64,000 nucleotides of DNA from Desulfobulbaceae bacterium (GCA_024640625.1 JAHEER010000006.1:1-64000), one strand, 5' to 3'; shown: positions 45,782-55,844, numbered from the stretch's first letter. Numbers and translations: made by a program. Notes: a model not told the origin generated them from the letters alone.

Positions 45782-47365
45782 TTAGAGATCGAAACTGTGG
45801 GCGCCGTTAATATTTTCTATTGCCCGAACCCGTTCCAGCACTTCGGCTGAAATCAACTGATCGGTACCCAGGAAAATTATATTCTGCTTGCTCTCTATCT
45901 CACGCCCCACGGTCATCCTGGATATATTGACGCCGCTCCTGCCCAACTCGGTACCCAAGGCCCCGATGACTCCTGGAACATCGTTGTTATAGACTAATAA
46001 CATCGGCCCGGAGGGCAAGGCTTCCAGCCTAAAATTATTCAATCTCACCAGGCGGGGCTCGTTTTTACCGAACACGGTACCGACCAGAACGTTTTTCTCC
46101 GTATCGGTCGACACCCCGATGGAAAGCGTATTGATAAAATCTGAGGTTTTGTCAGTTCGGGATTCGACTATTTTGATACCTCTGTCCCGGGCTATGATGG
46201 GGGCATTAACATAGTTTACCGCATCCTTTAAAATTGGCGTGAAGAGCCCCTTGAGAAAGGCCACGGTTATCGAATTTGTTTCCAGCTCGGCCAGGTTGCC
46301 GCCATATTCGATGGCTATTTCCTGTATACCGCCCTTGGCAAGCTGCATGTGCATGTTGCCGAGCATTTCCCCGAGGGTGATATAAGGACCAACCTTGGCT
46401 AAGACATCGTCGCTGACCGAGGGCACGTTGACGGCATTGGTCACCGTTCCTTTTTTCAGATAATCAGCAACCTGCTCGGCTATGGCGATCGCCACATTTT
46501 CCTGGGCTTCGCTGGTTGAGGCGCCCAGATGCGGAGTGCAGATAAAGTTATCCAGACCCAGCAGCGGACAATTTTCCATGGAGGTCGGTTCCTGGGCGAA
46601 CACGTCCAGGGCGGCACCACCGATCTTGTTGTCGTTGAGGGCCTCATAAAGAGCGTCCTCATCGCATACGCCGCCGCGGGCGCAGTCGACAAACATGGCA
46701 TCCGGCTTCATGTTGTCAAAGAACTCGGTGGAGACAAGGTGTTTTGTCTCCTTGGTCAAGGGCACGTGAACCGAAATCACGTCGCTTCTCCTTGCCAATT
46801 CCAGCAGATCCACCAGTTCGACCCCCAGCTTTTCAGCCACCTCTCTGGGCATATGGGGATCGAAGGCGATGGTTTTCATCTTCAATCCCTGGGCCCGGCT
46901 CGCCGCGATGCTGCCTATCCGGCCAATGCCGATGACACCAAAGGTTTTACCGGTGAGCTCATGGCCCATGAATTTTTTCTTTTCCCACCTGCCGGCTTTC
47001 ATCGAGGCGGTGGCCTGAGGAATATTGCGGGACAGAGACATCATCATCGAAATGGCAAGTTCTGCGGTGGTGGTGGCATTACCATCGGGCGCATTCATAA
47101 CAATGACACCTTTCTGGCTGGCTGCGGGCACATCCACATTGTCCAGACCTATACCGGCCCTGCCGACCACTCTGAGTCTGCCTGCCGACTCAAGCAAATC
47201 CTCGGTTACTTTGGTGGCGCTTCTGATAATCAGCCCTTCATACTCACCGATGGCCGCCTTTATTTCGTCGGGGCTCAAACCTGGTCTAAAATCAACCTCG
47301 ATACCCGCATTTTCAAGAATCTCAACCCCAATTGGAGCGAGATTATCGCTTATTAACACTCTCAT
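45782..47365 (-). CDS. serA: D-3-phosphoglycerate dehydrogenase, long form with ACT domain
   Basis: A 527-residue SerA that starts serine synthesis from 3-phosphoglycerate. The NAD-binding motif GIGRIGSIAASRA is near residue 145. The catalytic Arg (NCARG-type block, here VDCARGGV near 232), Glu (ALDVFAQEP) and His (TPHLGAST near 280) are all present. After the catalytic part come an intervening allosteric-substrate-binding domain (about 320-450) and a C-terminal ACT domain (from about 455; YNNDVPGVIGALG), which suggests serine feedback. A promoter lies about 120 bases upstream. Confidence 0.96.
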   Translation of the reverse strand: MRVLISDNLAPIGVEILENAGIEVDFRPGLSPDEIKAAIGEYEGLIIRSATKVTEDLLESAGRLRVVGRAGIGLDNVDVPAASQKGVIVMNAPDGNATTTAELAISMMMSLSRNIPQATASMKAGRWEKKKFMGHELTGKTFGVIGIGRIGSIAASRAQGLKMKTIAFDPHMPREVAEKLGVELVDLLELARRSDVISVHVPLTKETKHLVSTEFFDNMKPDAMFVDCARGGVCDEDALYEALNDNKIGGAALDVFAQEPTSMENCPLLGLDNFICTPHLGASTSEAQENVAIAIAEQVADYLKKGTVTNAVNVPSVSDDVLAKVGPYITLGEMLGNMHMQLAKGGIQEIAIEYGGNLAELETNSITVAFLKGLFTPILKDAVNYVNAPIIARDRGIKIVESRTDKTSDFINTLSIGVSTDTEKNVLVGTVFGKNEPRLVRLNNFRLEALPSGPMLLVYNNDVPGVIGALGTELGRSGVNISRMTVGREIESKQNIIFLGTDQLISAEVLERVRAIENINGAHSFDL

Positions 47366-47703
47366 CTGACTACTTTAAACCCTCTCTTCTTTTGGTTAAT
47401 CACGATATTGTCAGAACCCAAAACCTTGGAACCCAGACGTTTCCCGGACCATCGGCAGACAATTGATATAAAAAACAGCGAAGTATACTTATTAAAACCT
47501 ATGAGGACAAGCGCAAAGCGCTGCTCAACCTCAAATCTGATTGAATTATCCCGGTCAAAACATTATAAAACCAGCTTGTGTGCTTGCATTGGTTCGAGCG
47601 TGAACAAAAAGTTTTGCCAATTACACCCATCTTTCCCATTTATGCTTATTTATGTAACACCTCAGTTTCTATATTAAAACGCCCAACCCCAAAAGGTTAT
47701 ACT
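47366..47703 (+). other. Divergent intergenic region serA/gltX
   Basis: 338 bases, AT-rich, without a gene I can support; the gltX frame is open upstream to 47578 but lacks initiation signals there. It holds the serA promoter and, just upstream of it, a small palindrome AGCGCAAAGCGCT around 47510-47522. A TATATT near 47667 could be part of a gltX promoter, but no matching -35 is seen. Confidence 0.5.
47482..47510 (-). promoter_or_regulatory. Promoter for serA
   Basis: TTGTCC (47510-47505) and TATACT (47487-47482) lie 17 bases apart on the minus strand. The predicted start near 47475 gives a leader of about 110 nt. Confidence 0.5.
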
Positions 47704-49182
47704 ATGCCACACCCCAGATTACGTTTCCCTCCCAGCCCCACCGGCTATCTGCACATTGGCGGGGCCAGAACGGCTCTTTATAACTGGCTGTATGTGAAGA
47801 AAACCGGGGGCACACTCGTCCTGCGGATCGAAGATACCGACACGGACCGCTCCTCGGAAGAGTCCATAGCAGGAATTATCGAAGGCCTCGAGTGGTTGGG
47901 AATCGACTGGGACGAAGGCCCCTACTTTCAGACCGATTTCAGTGCTGACCATCGGCGTGCGGCAGATAAACTGCTGCAGGAAGGTAAAGCCTATCGCTGC
48001 TTCTGTACCAGAGAAGAACTCGAAAAGAAGCGGGAGGCGGCATTGGCAGCCAAGCAGAACGTCGGGTACGACGGTACCTGCCGGCATTTAAGTGAAGACC
48101 AGGTCGAAGGAAAACTAGAGGCAGGGCTGGACTCAGTGTTGCGCTTCAAGGTCCCGGAACGGCAGGGCAAAATCGGCTACCACGACGAAGTACTCGGCCG
48201 GATAGAGAGTAGCTACGCAGAGATAGACGATTTCGTCATTGTCAGGTCAAACGGCAGTCCACTTTACCTGCTCTGCAACGTCGTCGATGATATCAGGGAC
48301 CGCATCAGCCATGTGGTCAGGGGCCAGGATCACATGACCAACACGATCAAACAACTGCTGCTCTACGAGGCCCTGGGCGCTCCTGTGCCGATATTTGCCC
48401 ATATGCCCCTGACCCTGGATACCAAAAAAGCGAAAATATCGAAAAGAAGTCATGGTGAGATCGTCGCCGTGCAGTTTTATCGGGATAACGGTTTTCTACC
48501 CTGGGCTTTTAACAATTTTCTGGTCCTGCTGGGCTGGTCTCCCGGAGACGACCGGGAAATATTCTCCAGGGAAGAGCTGATCGAGGCGTTCAGCCTGGAC
48601 CGCATCAATAAATCGGCTTCGATATTCAACTATCGCAAAGGCGATCCGAAATTTTTCACGGATCCCAAGGCTATCGCCATCAACGAGCATTACTTACGCA
48701 CCATACCAGTCGAAGAACTCGCCCCGCAGGTTAGAGAGGTGCTCATCGACCACGGCCTCTGGCATGACGACTACGATGGGGCCAGGCACCGATGGTTTCT
48801 TGATACCATCGAGCTGATAAGAAGCAGGTTTCATGTGCTTACCGATTTTGCCACCATGGGCCGGGCATATTTCTCCGACGAGTATGAAATAGAAGAGAAA
48901 CCGCTCAACAAGAATGTGCTCAAACATCCCGGCCTCAAGCAGTGGCTGCCTGAGCTGGCGGACGACTATGAAAAGCTCTCTGATTTCTCTGTTGAGCACA
49001 CCGAAAAGCTGGCCAGAGTCTGTGCCGAGCAGGCCGGCGTGAAACCGGGCGTGATCATCAACGGCATGCGTACGGTGGTAACCGGCCAGTTGGCAGGGCC
49101 CTCGATGTTTGACATTCTGGTGACCATCGGCCAGGAGAAAGTCGTCTCCCGCTTGAAAAAAACTCCGCAACTCTATCCATGA
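47704..49182 (+). CDS. gltX: Glutamyl-tRNA synthetase
   Basis: A 492-residue class I synthetase. The HIGH-type motif is [10 protein letters not shown] (residues 14-23), the KMSKS-type motif is KISKRSHGE near residue 242, and RFPPSPTG opens the protein. The C-terminal anticodon-binding helical domain is complete. The start at ATG 47704 has AAGG seven bases upstream; the frame is open further back but has no signal. It overlaps glnS by four bases. Whether it also charges tRNA-Gln cannot be told, but a separate GlnRS makes that unnecessary. Confidence 0.95.
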   Translation: MPHPRLRFPPSPTGYLHIGGARTALYNWLYVKKTGGTLVLRIEDTDTDRSSEESIAGIIEGLEWLGIDWDEGPYFQTDFSADHRRAADKLLQEGKAYRCFCTREELEKKREAALAAKQNVGYDGTCRHLSEDQVEGKLEAGLDSVLRFKVPERQGKIGYHDEVLGRIESSYAEIDDFVIVRSNGSPLYLLCNVVDDIRDRISHVVRGQDHMTNTIKQLLLYEALGAPVPIFAHMPLTLDTKKAKISKRSHGEIVAVQFYRDNGFLPWAFNNFLVLLGWSPGDDREIFSREELIEAFSLDRINKSASIFNYRKGDPKFFTDPKAIAINEHYLRTIPVEELAPQVREVLIDHGLWHDDYDGARHRWFLDTIELIRSRFHVLTDFATMGRAYFSDEYEIEEKPLNKNVLKHPGLKQWLPELADDYEKLSDFSVEHTEKLARVCAEQAGVKPGVIINGMRTVVTGQLAGPSMFDILVTIGQEKVVSRLKKTPQLYP

Positions 49183-50885
49183 AGGCCGCTACAATGAGCA
49201 CCATTTCCGACAACGGCAGCAGTGACCGACCGCTCGACTTCATCAGGCAGATCGTCGATCAGGACCAGAAAAGCGGTAAACATCCCGTGCCGGTAACCAG
49301 ATTCCCTCCCGAACCAAACGGCTTCCTGCACATCGGCCATGCCAAGTCGATCTGTCTCAATTTCGGCATCAGCCAAGAATTTGGAGGCCAGTGCCATCTC
49401 CGCTTCGATGATACCAACCCCAGCAAGGAAGAAGTCGAGTATGTCGAATCGATCAAACAGGATGTGCAATGGCTTGGGTTCGACTGGCAGGATCACCTCT
49501 ACTTCGCCTCCGACTATTTCGACAAGCTCTACGACTTTGCCGAACAGCTTATTAATAGAGGCAGAGCCTATGTCTGCGACCTGTCGGCCGAGGAAATTCG
49601 TCGCTTTCGGGGCACACTGACAGAACCGGGAACAGACAGCCCCTACCGAAACCGGTCAGCTGAGGAGAATCTCGAACTCTTCAGAGGGATGAGAGACGGC
49701 GCCTATCCAGAAGGCAGCAGGGTTCTCAGGGCTAAAATCGACATGGGTGCGGCTGCCATCGTCCTGCGCGATCCTGTACTTTACCGAATCGTCAACGCCT
49801 CCCATCATCGAACCGGCGACAAGTGGTGCATCTATCCTCTGTACGATTTTACCCACTGCCTTTCAGATATGCTGGAACAGATCACCCACTCGCTCTGTAC
49901 CCTTGAATTCCAGGATAACCGAGTGCTCTATGACTGGGTGCTCGACACCCTCGAAACCCCCTGCCATCCCCGTCAGATCGAATTTGCCAGGCTGAATTTG
50001 ACCTATACGGTAATGAGCAAGCGAAAACTTCTCCAGCTCGTAGACGAACATCACGTAGACGGCTGGGATGACCCACGCATGCTGACCATCTCCGGGCTTC
50101 GACGAAGAGGCTATACGCCCCGATCGATACGAAATTTCTGCGACCTGATCGGTATCGGTAAAAAGCAGAGCTGGATTGACATGGGAGTCCTGGAAAACGC
50201 GGTCCGGGAAGACCTTAACGCGACTGCCCCGCGAGTAATGGGAGTGCTCGAACCGCTCAAGGTGGTGATTGATAACTATCCGCCCGATCAAACCGAAGAA
50301 ATTACGGCTCAGAATCATCCTCAGAAGCCGGAACTGGGAACCCGTACCCTGCCGTTTAGCAAGGAACTCTATATCGAACGCAATGATTTCATGGAGGATC
50401 CGCCGAGGAAATTTTTCCGCTTGGGGCCGGGTCGTGAGGTTCGGCTGCGCTACGGCTACTACATAACCTGCGTTTCATACGAACAAGACGAACACGGTCA
50501 GGTAACCGTGCTGCACTGCACCTACGATCCTCAGACCAAAGGCGGTACGTCAGCCGACGGCAGGAAAGTCAAGGGCACCATTCATTGGGTGTCGGCCAAA
50601 GATGCGGTCGATGCCGAGGTCTACCTCTACGACCGGCTTTTCAGTGTCGAACATCCAGACGGCGTTAAAGAGGTCGACTTCAAGGACCACCTCAATCCCG
50701 ATTCCAGAACAATCCTTAGCGGTTGCAAGCTTGAGCCCGCGCTGGAAAGTATCGAAGCGGGCGTGCAGGTGCAGTTTGAACGTCAGGGATACTTTTGTCT
50801 CGATTCCGCCCTCAGCACACCCGGCAGACCGGTATTCAACAGGGTGGTGACGTTGCGCGATTCCTGGGCGAAAATGAAAAAATAA
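49179..50885 (+). CDS. glnS: Glutaminyl-tRNA synthetase
   Basis: A 568-residue class I synthetase close to E. coli GlnRS. The HIGH motif is FLHIGHAKS near residue 49 and the KMSKS motif is VMSKRKL near 279; RFPPEPNG precedes the first. The C-terminal half holds the double beta-barrel anticodon-binding domain, with [15 protein letters not shown] near the end (seen as short blocks). The start overlaps gltX (ATGA). Most bacteria lack GlnRS and use a transamidation route, so a glnS paired with gltX is notable. Confidence 0.95.
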   Translation: MKAATMSTISDNGSSDRPLDFIRQIVDQDQKSGKHPVPVTRFPPEPNGFLHIGHAKSICLNFGISQEFGGQCHLRFDDTNPSKEEVEYVESIKQDVQWLGFDWQDHLYFASDYFDKLYDFAEQLINRGRAYVCDLSAEEIRRFRGTLTEPGTDSPYRNRSAEENLELFRGMRDGAYPEGSRVLRAKIDMGAAAIVLRDPVLYRIVNASHHRTGDKWCIYPLYDFTHCLSDMLEQITHSLCTLEFQDNRVLYDWVLDTLETPCHPRQIEFARLNLTYTVMSKRKLLQLVDEHHVDGWDDPRMLTISGLRRRGYTPRSIRNFCDLIGIGKKQSWIDMGVLENAVREDLNATAPRVMGVLEPLKVVIDNYPPDQTEEITAQNHPQKPELGTRTLPFSKELYIERNDFMEDPPRKFFRLGPGREVRLRYGYYITCVSYEQDEHGQVTVLHCTYDPQTKGGTSADGRKVKGTIHWVSAKDAVDAEVYLYDRLFSVEHPDGVKEVDFKDHLNPDSRTILSGCKLEPALESIEAGVQVQFERQGYFCLDSALSTPGRPVFNRVVTLRDSWAKMKK

Positions 50886-51034
50886 CCAGACCGAGTTCCC
50901 CGCCGGAAAAGTGCAATTACTGCTCGAAGTTCAGGGTGTGCGAGAAATTTTACTGCAGGCGTATGTTCGACAGTGCAGGGCTACGGTATTAGCTCGCAAC
51001 ACTGAAAGCGAACGAAAGGCATTTTTCATCGGAC

Positions 51035-51361
51035 TCACAAGACGAAGAGCTTGGCAATAAAATAGATCAGCACCAGCGCCCCGATACCGGCAAACGCGGA
51101 TACCAGACGTAATATTGCGGTCGAGAAGCGCGGCTGCAGTGACGGATCATTGCTTAGATTCAAAGCAGCAAGTTTCTCGAGGTTCTCCTCCATGGTCTCC
51201 CTTTTGTCCTGCTCGGCTCGCCCACCGGAAATCTGCTCGTCACTGGCGACTTCAGACTTTTTTCCATTCACTTCTTCTTCGTTGCTTTCAGGAACCATCA
51301 CGGCCACCATAGCTTTTAATACAGGCATTGCTTCCCTACAATTCGTGCACCTGATGTGCAT
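51035..51361 (-). CDS. Small CxxC protein with a C-terminal membrane helix
   Basis: About 108 residues. It opens with a short CTNC motif (residues 5-8), has an acidic, charged middle (about 25-75), and ends in one hydrophobic helix (about 86-107; FAGIGALVLIYFIAKL), so it is probably tail-anchored with the CxxC in the cytosol. I do not recognise a family. Its ATG shares one base with the stop of the GGT gene (TGATG) and has GAGG four bases upstream, so it is translated with it. The convergent 149-base gap to glnS shows nothing. Confidence 0.65.
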   Translation of the reverse strand: MHIRCTNCREAMPVLKAMVAVMVPESNEEEVNGKKSEVASDEQISGGRAEQDKRETMEENLEKLAALNLSNDPSLQPRFSTAILRLVSAFAGIGALVLIYFIAKLFVL

Positions 51362-52887
51362 CAGACCTCTTCGACGCTGCCTCCCCGCCTTGAATCCCCT
51401 GCCCCGCACTGGCCGGGGATTACGCTGTGAACGCCTCCGAAAAAGACATCTCTGGTATCCCAGAGATTGATCTTCACATGGCGCTGAACCTCTTCCAGGG
51501 CCTCCTCCGAGAAACCGGGTTCGACCTGCAGGATTTCACCGTCCCAATACAGTCGCGGCGCTTCAACTGCTGTCGTGAGGGGGCGGTCGAAGTCGACAAT
51601 CTGACTCAGCACCTGGCTCACTGAGGTTCGAATCCGTTTGGAACCGCCGCTGCCGATGACCAGTTTGATCTGATCATCCTTGATGAGCAGTGAAGGCGAC
51701 ATCATGGAGCCCACCCGTTGACCGGGGGGACTGGAGTGAAACCCATCGGGATGGAGATCATCCTCGCCCATCATATTATTCAGCATGACACCTGTTTCCG
51801 GGGCAAAATAACCTGACCCCTCGCCGTTGGAAAAAGTCATGGCCGCACAATTTCCAAATTTGTCGGCAATACTAATATGGGTCGTGCCGCGACTGAACAT
51901 GCGAATCTGCTCAACCGAGCCGCTCACCACCGTGCCGTCTTCCATGAAGGCCTCGAGCTGAGCTGGTGTGGTTACCCCCCTGGCCCTGATTTTTTCAACC
52001 TCACGCATCAGGGTGACCGTGCGCATGATCTGCCTGCCTTCTCCCCACTCGCCACCATAGGGCCCAGCCTTCTGAAGCAGGCCGATGGACAGCCCCATCA
52101 TAGTGCCACCGACCGAAGGTTCCGAAGTGGTCAGCAGCTCATAATCCCGGTACGGTACTTTCAATGGCGGCCGCTCGTGCACCTGATAGCTGGCCAGATC
52201 ATCCCTGGTCAGCCAGCCTCCGCCTTCTTTCATTTCCTTGTCTATGCTGGCAGCAAGCTCACCGTGGTAGAAACTTTCTCCCTGATCGTCTGCGACAAGG
52301 TCGAGAAAGTCTGCGCACAGCCTGTTTTCCAATATGTCCCCAGGCCTCTTTAAAACGCCCCCCGGTTCGTAGAGATCCCGTCCCCGGTCAGTCTGGGTAA
52401 CGATCGGGTAAATCAAGGTGAGGAACATCCCCTGCTGTTCGTTGATGCGGTGCCCCAAGGCAAAGTTCCTGGCCGGCTGCACCACTTCACGAAGACTCAT
52501 CCGGCCAAGCTTCTTCTGAATGTGAATCAACCCTTTCAGGGTCCCGGGTACGGCAACAGAGCCAAGACCGATATTAAATACCTGGTCAGACCCAGAGAAG
52601 CTCACGGTGACTGGGAAGAAGTGGGTATCTTCAGGGTTGATCGTTCGACCGAGGCCAGGAGTGTCGACAAAGAAATCAAAAAACAGGTTCTGTCCTGAGG
52701 AGTGCTCATGACCGATCAGATAACCGCCGCCGCCCAGGCTGGTCAAACAGGGTTCGACTACCGCGGAGGCAAAACCGGCAGCGACTATGGCATCAAAGGC
52801 GTTGCCGCCCTGTTTGATTATTTCTACCGCTGTACGGCTGACCATCTGGTGCCCGGAGGCGACGATCGACTTCTCGTAGAGGCTCAT
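51361..52887 (-). CDS. Gamma-glutamyltransferase family protein without signal peptide
   Basis: A 508-residue Ntn hydrolase. The processing site and nucleophile are kept: T335 in TTHISIAD, with GNCAAMTF behind it, and the later MLNNMM block matches the LLNN-M motif of GGT. SLGGGGYLIGH near 50 is typical. The family hydrolyses or transfers the gamma-glutamyl group of glutathione and similar compounds. Known GGTs are usually periplasmic; no signal peptide is seen here, so this one is likely cytosolic. ATG 52887 has AAGGAG upstream; the longer frame to 53019 lies within the ligase gene. It overlaps the upstream ligase by four bases and the small CxxC gene by one. Confidence 0.88.
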   Translation of the reverse strand: MSLYEKSIVASGHQMVSRTAVEIIKQGGNAFDAIVAAGFASAVVEPCLTSLGGGGYLIGHEHSSGQNLFFDFFVDTPGLGRTINPEDTHFFPVTVSFSGSDQVFNIGLGSVAVPGTLKGLIHIQKKLGRMSLREVVQPARNFALGHRINEQQGMFLTLIYPIVTQTDRGRDLYEPGGVLKRPGDILENRLCADFLDLVADDQGESFYHGELAASIDKEMKEGGGWLTRDDLASYQVHERPPLKVPYRDYELLTTSEPSVGGTMMGLSIGLLQKAGPYGGEWGEGRQIMRTVTLMREVEKIRARGVTTPAQLEAFMEDGTVVSGSVEQIRMFSRGTTHISIADKFGNCAAMTFSNGEGSGYFAPETGVMLNNMMGEDDLHPDGFHSSPPGQRVGSMMSPSLLIKDDQIKLVIGSGGSKRIRTSVSQVLSQIVDFDRPLTTAVEAPRLYWDGEILQVEPGFSEEALEEVQRHVKINLWDTRDVFFGGVHSVIPGQCGAGDSRRGGSVEEV

Positions 52888-53990
52888 TGCCAGAACTCCT
52901 TCTGAATTTCCCTGACGACCTGGTGAAAATCCCTGGTGTTCTGGTAAATTCTGCGCATCTGATCGGCCCCGGTTCCACCTGAAATAATTGAATCGAGATT
53001 TTCCAGATATGACTCGCACCCCAATTTCGAGGCGTATGGAGATACCCTGCGTTTCAGTATCATGGCCGCCAGCCTGAACTGCATCGGGTGGTCGCCGAGG
53101 ATGTTCGTGGGATCGACGAACCTGCCTTCAAGGCCATGCCGCGCGGCCTGCCATTTGTTGGCCTTGAGCAGATAAGGATTCAAGTAACTGGCTGGTTGAA
53201 ATTCCTCGACGAGCCAGGCCACGCTACTCTGAATCAGCGCAGCCAGCGCCAGGATCGAGGTGAATTTTACCGGCAGGTCGCAGACCCGAACTTCAATGGT
53301 GCCTAATTCGGGATTTGGCCTTGCATCCCACCAAAGATCGCGAAATCCCTGGATCACGCCATATTTTTTCAAACTATCTATTTCGTCAACGAAATGCTGC
53401 CAGTTCTGCATATATTCGAAAAGTCCCGCCAGGGGAAGGGCCTCGAAAAGTTTGGTCCGATACGACATAAGACCGGTATCTTTGCCCTGATAAAATGGTG
53501 AGGAAGAGGAGAGGGTCAGAAATATCGGTAGAAAAGCCTGGATCAGGTTACAGACCTTGATCGCCGTCTCACCATCCGGCATGCCTATGTGAACGTGCAG
53601 TCCCTGGGAAATGAATCTTCTGCCGATGATCTGCAGTTCCTGCATGATTTTTTCATAACGCTCGTTTTCGCTCAATTCCTGGTCGGCCGCCAGGGCGAAT
53701 GGATGCAGGCTGGCGGCATAAAGAAGAAATTCGTTGTCGACGGCAAGTTCCTCGGCCAGCGCACAGGTCTGCAGTAAATCATTCTCCACATCGCGAAGAT
53801 CGTCGCAGACGCCGGTCTGAATCTCCAGAATCGACTTAATGAACTCCAGGCTTAACCGCGGCCGCAAAATTTTCGGGGCCTGATCGAGCAGCAGCGGCGC
53901 GAACGGAACGAGGTTGAGATCTTTATTGTCAAGAATCTGGAACTCTATCTCGACCCCAAGGGTATGGGAGCTGCTCGACGAAAATTCCAT
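52884..53990 (-). CDS. YbdK/GCS2-type carboxylate-amine ligase
   Basis: A 368-residue protein of the glutamate-cysteine ligase family 2. The opening TLGVEIEFQILD carries the metal-binding Glu residues, SQGLHVHIGMPDGE near 130 is the classic block, and GTIEVRVCDLPVKF near 230 is well kept. Members join the gamma-carboxyl of glutamate, or a related acid, to an amine with ATP; E. coli YbdK has only weak glutamate-cysteine ligase activity. The gene lies between an M20 amidohydrolase and a GGT, overlapping the latter, which suggests that the product is a gamma-glutamyl or N-acyl compound. No glutathione synthetase gene is in the window. Confidence 0.87.
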   Translation of the reverse strand: MEFSSSSSHTLGVEIEFQILDNKDLNLVPFAPLLLDQAPKILRPRLSLEFIKSILEIQTGVCDDLRDVENDLLQTCALAEELAVDNEFLLYAASLHPFALAADQELSENERYEKIMQELQIIGRRFISQGLHVHIGMPDGETAIKVCNLIQAFLPIFLTLSSSSPFYQGKDTGLMSYRTKLFEALPLAGLFEYMQNWQHFVDEIDSLKKYGVIQGFRDLWWDARPNPELGTIEVRVCDLPVKFTSILALAALIQSSVAWLVEEFQPASYLNPYLLKANKWQAARHGLEGRFVDPTNILGDHPMQFRLAAMILKRRVSPYASKLGCESYLENLDSIISGGTGADQMRRIYQNTRDFHQVVREIQKEFWQ

Positions 53991-53997
53991 CCTTGCT

Positions 53998-55233
53998 TCA
54001 ACTTTCCTCTATCCTGTTCTCTGACACCACCGTCCTGCCATTGGTGTTCAGCCAGCGCCAGCCGACCAGAGCCAGCCAGGATGCTCCGTACTTGAGGCAT
54101 CTTTCATCGAAATCAAAAGTAGGGCTGTGGGCGGGGCCCACCGGTTCAGGCAGCTGCGCTCCGATTCTCACCATACAGCCTTCAACATAGCGCTGATAAA
54201 AGGAAAAATCCTCGCCTCCAAGACTGGGGTAGCCCTGGGAAATAACTTTGTCGACAGTGGTCGTATCCCAGGCGGCCGAACGGGCGATCTCCGTTGCTCT
54301 GGCAGAATTGATCACCGCCGGCAGACCATACTCGAAAACAATATCGGCATGGACGTCATACATGGTTTCAATTGACTGGACAATGCGCTGCAGGCCAATG
54401 ATGGTCTTCTGCCGATAGATTTCATCGGTTGATCTCACCGTTCCCTTAAGCACGGCTTCACCGGCGATCACGTTGTTAATCGTGCCGGCCTGAAAACTGC
54501 CGATGGTGATAACCTGGGATTTATTAGGGTCAACCTCGCGGGAGACCAGCGTCTGAACGATCATCACCAGACTCGAAGCGGCAACCACTGCATCAGAGCC
54601 TTCATGGGGCCGTGCGGCATGCCCACCTCGTCCCTTGATAGATATCTGAAAGGGATCGGCGTAGGCACAGATAAGTCCCTCATCAACGGTAATCACACCG
54701 GTCTCGAAATGGGTGTCGATATGACCCCCGAATACCGCCTGAACACCGTCGAGCACCCCCTCGCTGACCAGCTGTTCAGCACCGTTGCCGTGTTCCTCGG
54801 CCGGTTGGAAAATAAGCTTCACCCGGCCGGGGCCGGAAAAACTCCGCTTGAGAAGCGAGGCGGCGCCCAGCAGCATCGCCACATGGCCATCGTGGCCGCA
54901 GGCATGCATGATTCCTTCGTGCACTGAGCTGAATTCCAGGCCCGTCTGTTCCCTGATCGGCAGCGCATCCATGTCGGCTCTCAAGGCAACGCAACCATCA
55001 CCGGCAGCCCCAGTACCTATGTAGGCCGTTACCCCGGTACCCCCCGCCCCGATGCCTGATTCAATTCCCAGTTCGCTGAGTTTTTCTTGTATGTATTCAG
55101 CGCTTTTAAACTCATCATAGGAGGTCTCGGGATATTTGTGCAGATGTCTGCGAATATCGATCATCCATGCTTCAAGTGAGCGATTGACGCTAAAATCCGG
55201 TGGTGCTGTGGGGACGTGGCTTGATCTACTCAA
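53998..55233 (-). CDS. M20D-family amidohydrolase
   Basis: A 411-residue zinc amidohydrolase. IRRHLHKYPE near residue 30, HACGHDGHVAML near 107, the PAEEHGNGA block with catalytic Glu near 145, GRGGHAARPHEG near 200 and GGEDFSFY near 345 are the family motifs. Relatives hydrolyse N-acyl amino acids, hippurate or IAA conjugates. The start is a TTG with GGAG nine bases upstream inside the end of the previous gene; the first ATG would cut the conserved N-terminal helix. It overlaps the DUF4177 gene by eight bases and precedes the ligase by seven. Confidence 0.88.
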   Translation of the reverse strand: MSRSSHVPTAPPDFSVNRSLEAWMIDIRRHLHKYPETSYDEFKSAEYIQEKLSELGIESGIGAGGTGVTAYIGTGAAGDGCVALRADMDALPIREQTGLEFSSVHEGIMHACGHDGHVAMLLGAASLLKRSFSGPGRVKLIFQPAEEHGNGAEQLVSEGVLDGVQAVFGGHIDTHFETGVITVDEGLICAYADPFQISIKGRGGHAARPHEGSDAVVAASSLVMIVQTLVSREVDPNKSQVITIGSFQAGTINNVIAGEAVLKGTVRSTDEIYRQKTIIGLQRIVQSIETMYDVHADIVFEYGLPAVINSARATEIARSAAWDTTTVDKVISQGYPSLGGEDFSFYQRYVEGCMVRIGAQLPEPVGPAHSPTFDFDERCLKYGASWLALVGWRWLNTNGRTVVSENRIEES

Positions 55234-55795
55234 TTCTTATTGCTCCGATTCCTCTCTGATCGGGAGACTCTTCCTGTTCAGACTCTTCCTGTTCATCATA
55301 CCTATCCCGATCTTCATTCTCCTGCCGATCGTCGTCAACGAACTCCGCATAGTCGTCTTCGCTTGCGACTGTATAGTCAGCCCCGTCCTCGCTATCGCTG
55401 ATCTTGTTCTCTTCGGGATAGCCGGCGTTGTGCTCATTCTCGTAGAGCTCGGGCTGCGTTTCTTCCTCGCCCAGATACTCATCGTCAGCCTCATATCCAT
55501 GATCAGCTTCTGCGGTATCAGCAGCTTCGGCCATTTTATAATAGTCTTCGACTTCTGCGCTGTTGTCCCTGCCTTCTTCAGTGTTGGTCGGAACCGAAGA
55601 ATAAAGACGCACATCGAGGGGCTGCTTGAAAAAGGCGATGACGCCGTCCTGAACTTCGATGATGGAAGTCAACTCCCATCCCGAACGGCCAAAATCGTTG
55701 AGCTGCTCCTCGATTTCAGCTTCATCGAGAAAACTGCCGCCAAGCAGCCCTTCTTTTTTCAACTCAAAATGGACTGTTTTATAGCTCCATTTCAT
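55226..55795 (-). CDS. DUF4177-like protein with long acidic tail
   Basis: A 189-residue protein in two parts. Residues 1 to about 62 fit the DUF4177 pattern: WSYKTVHFELKK, then GRSGWELTSIIEVQDGVIAFFK as short blocks. From about residue 75 the chain is a low-complexity tail rich in Glu, Asp, Tyr and Asn with almost no hydrophobic clusters, very acidic, and probably disordered. Function unknown. It has AGGAAAGG upstream, follows the MORN protein gene by 49 bases, and overlaps the M20 gene by eight. The tail could bind metal or basic proteins; this is inference. Confidence 0.7.
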   Translation of the reverse strand: MKWSYKTVHFELKKEGLLGGSFLDEAEIEEQLNDFGRSGWELTSIIEVQDGVIAFFKQPLDVRLYSSVPTNTEEGRDNSAEVEDYYKMAEAADTAEADHGYEADDEYLGEEETQPELYENEHNAGYPEENKISDSEDGADYTVASEDDYAEFVDDDRQENEDRDRYDEQEESEQEESPDQRGIGAIRIE

Positions 55796-55844
55796 CGCTA
55801 TTAACCTTTCCTGGTTCTCGATTCCAGAAGTTTTTCAGTGCTTG

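Noticed and set aside
46529-47356. Plus-strand ORF of 275 codons opposite serA
   Set aside because: Lies wholly against conserved serA motifs; no start signal.
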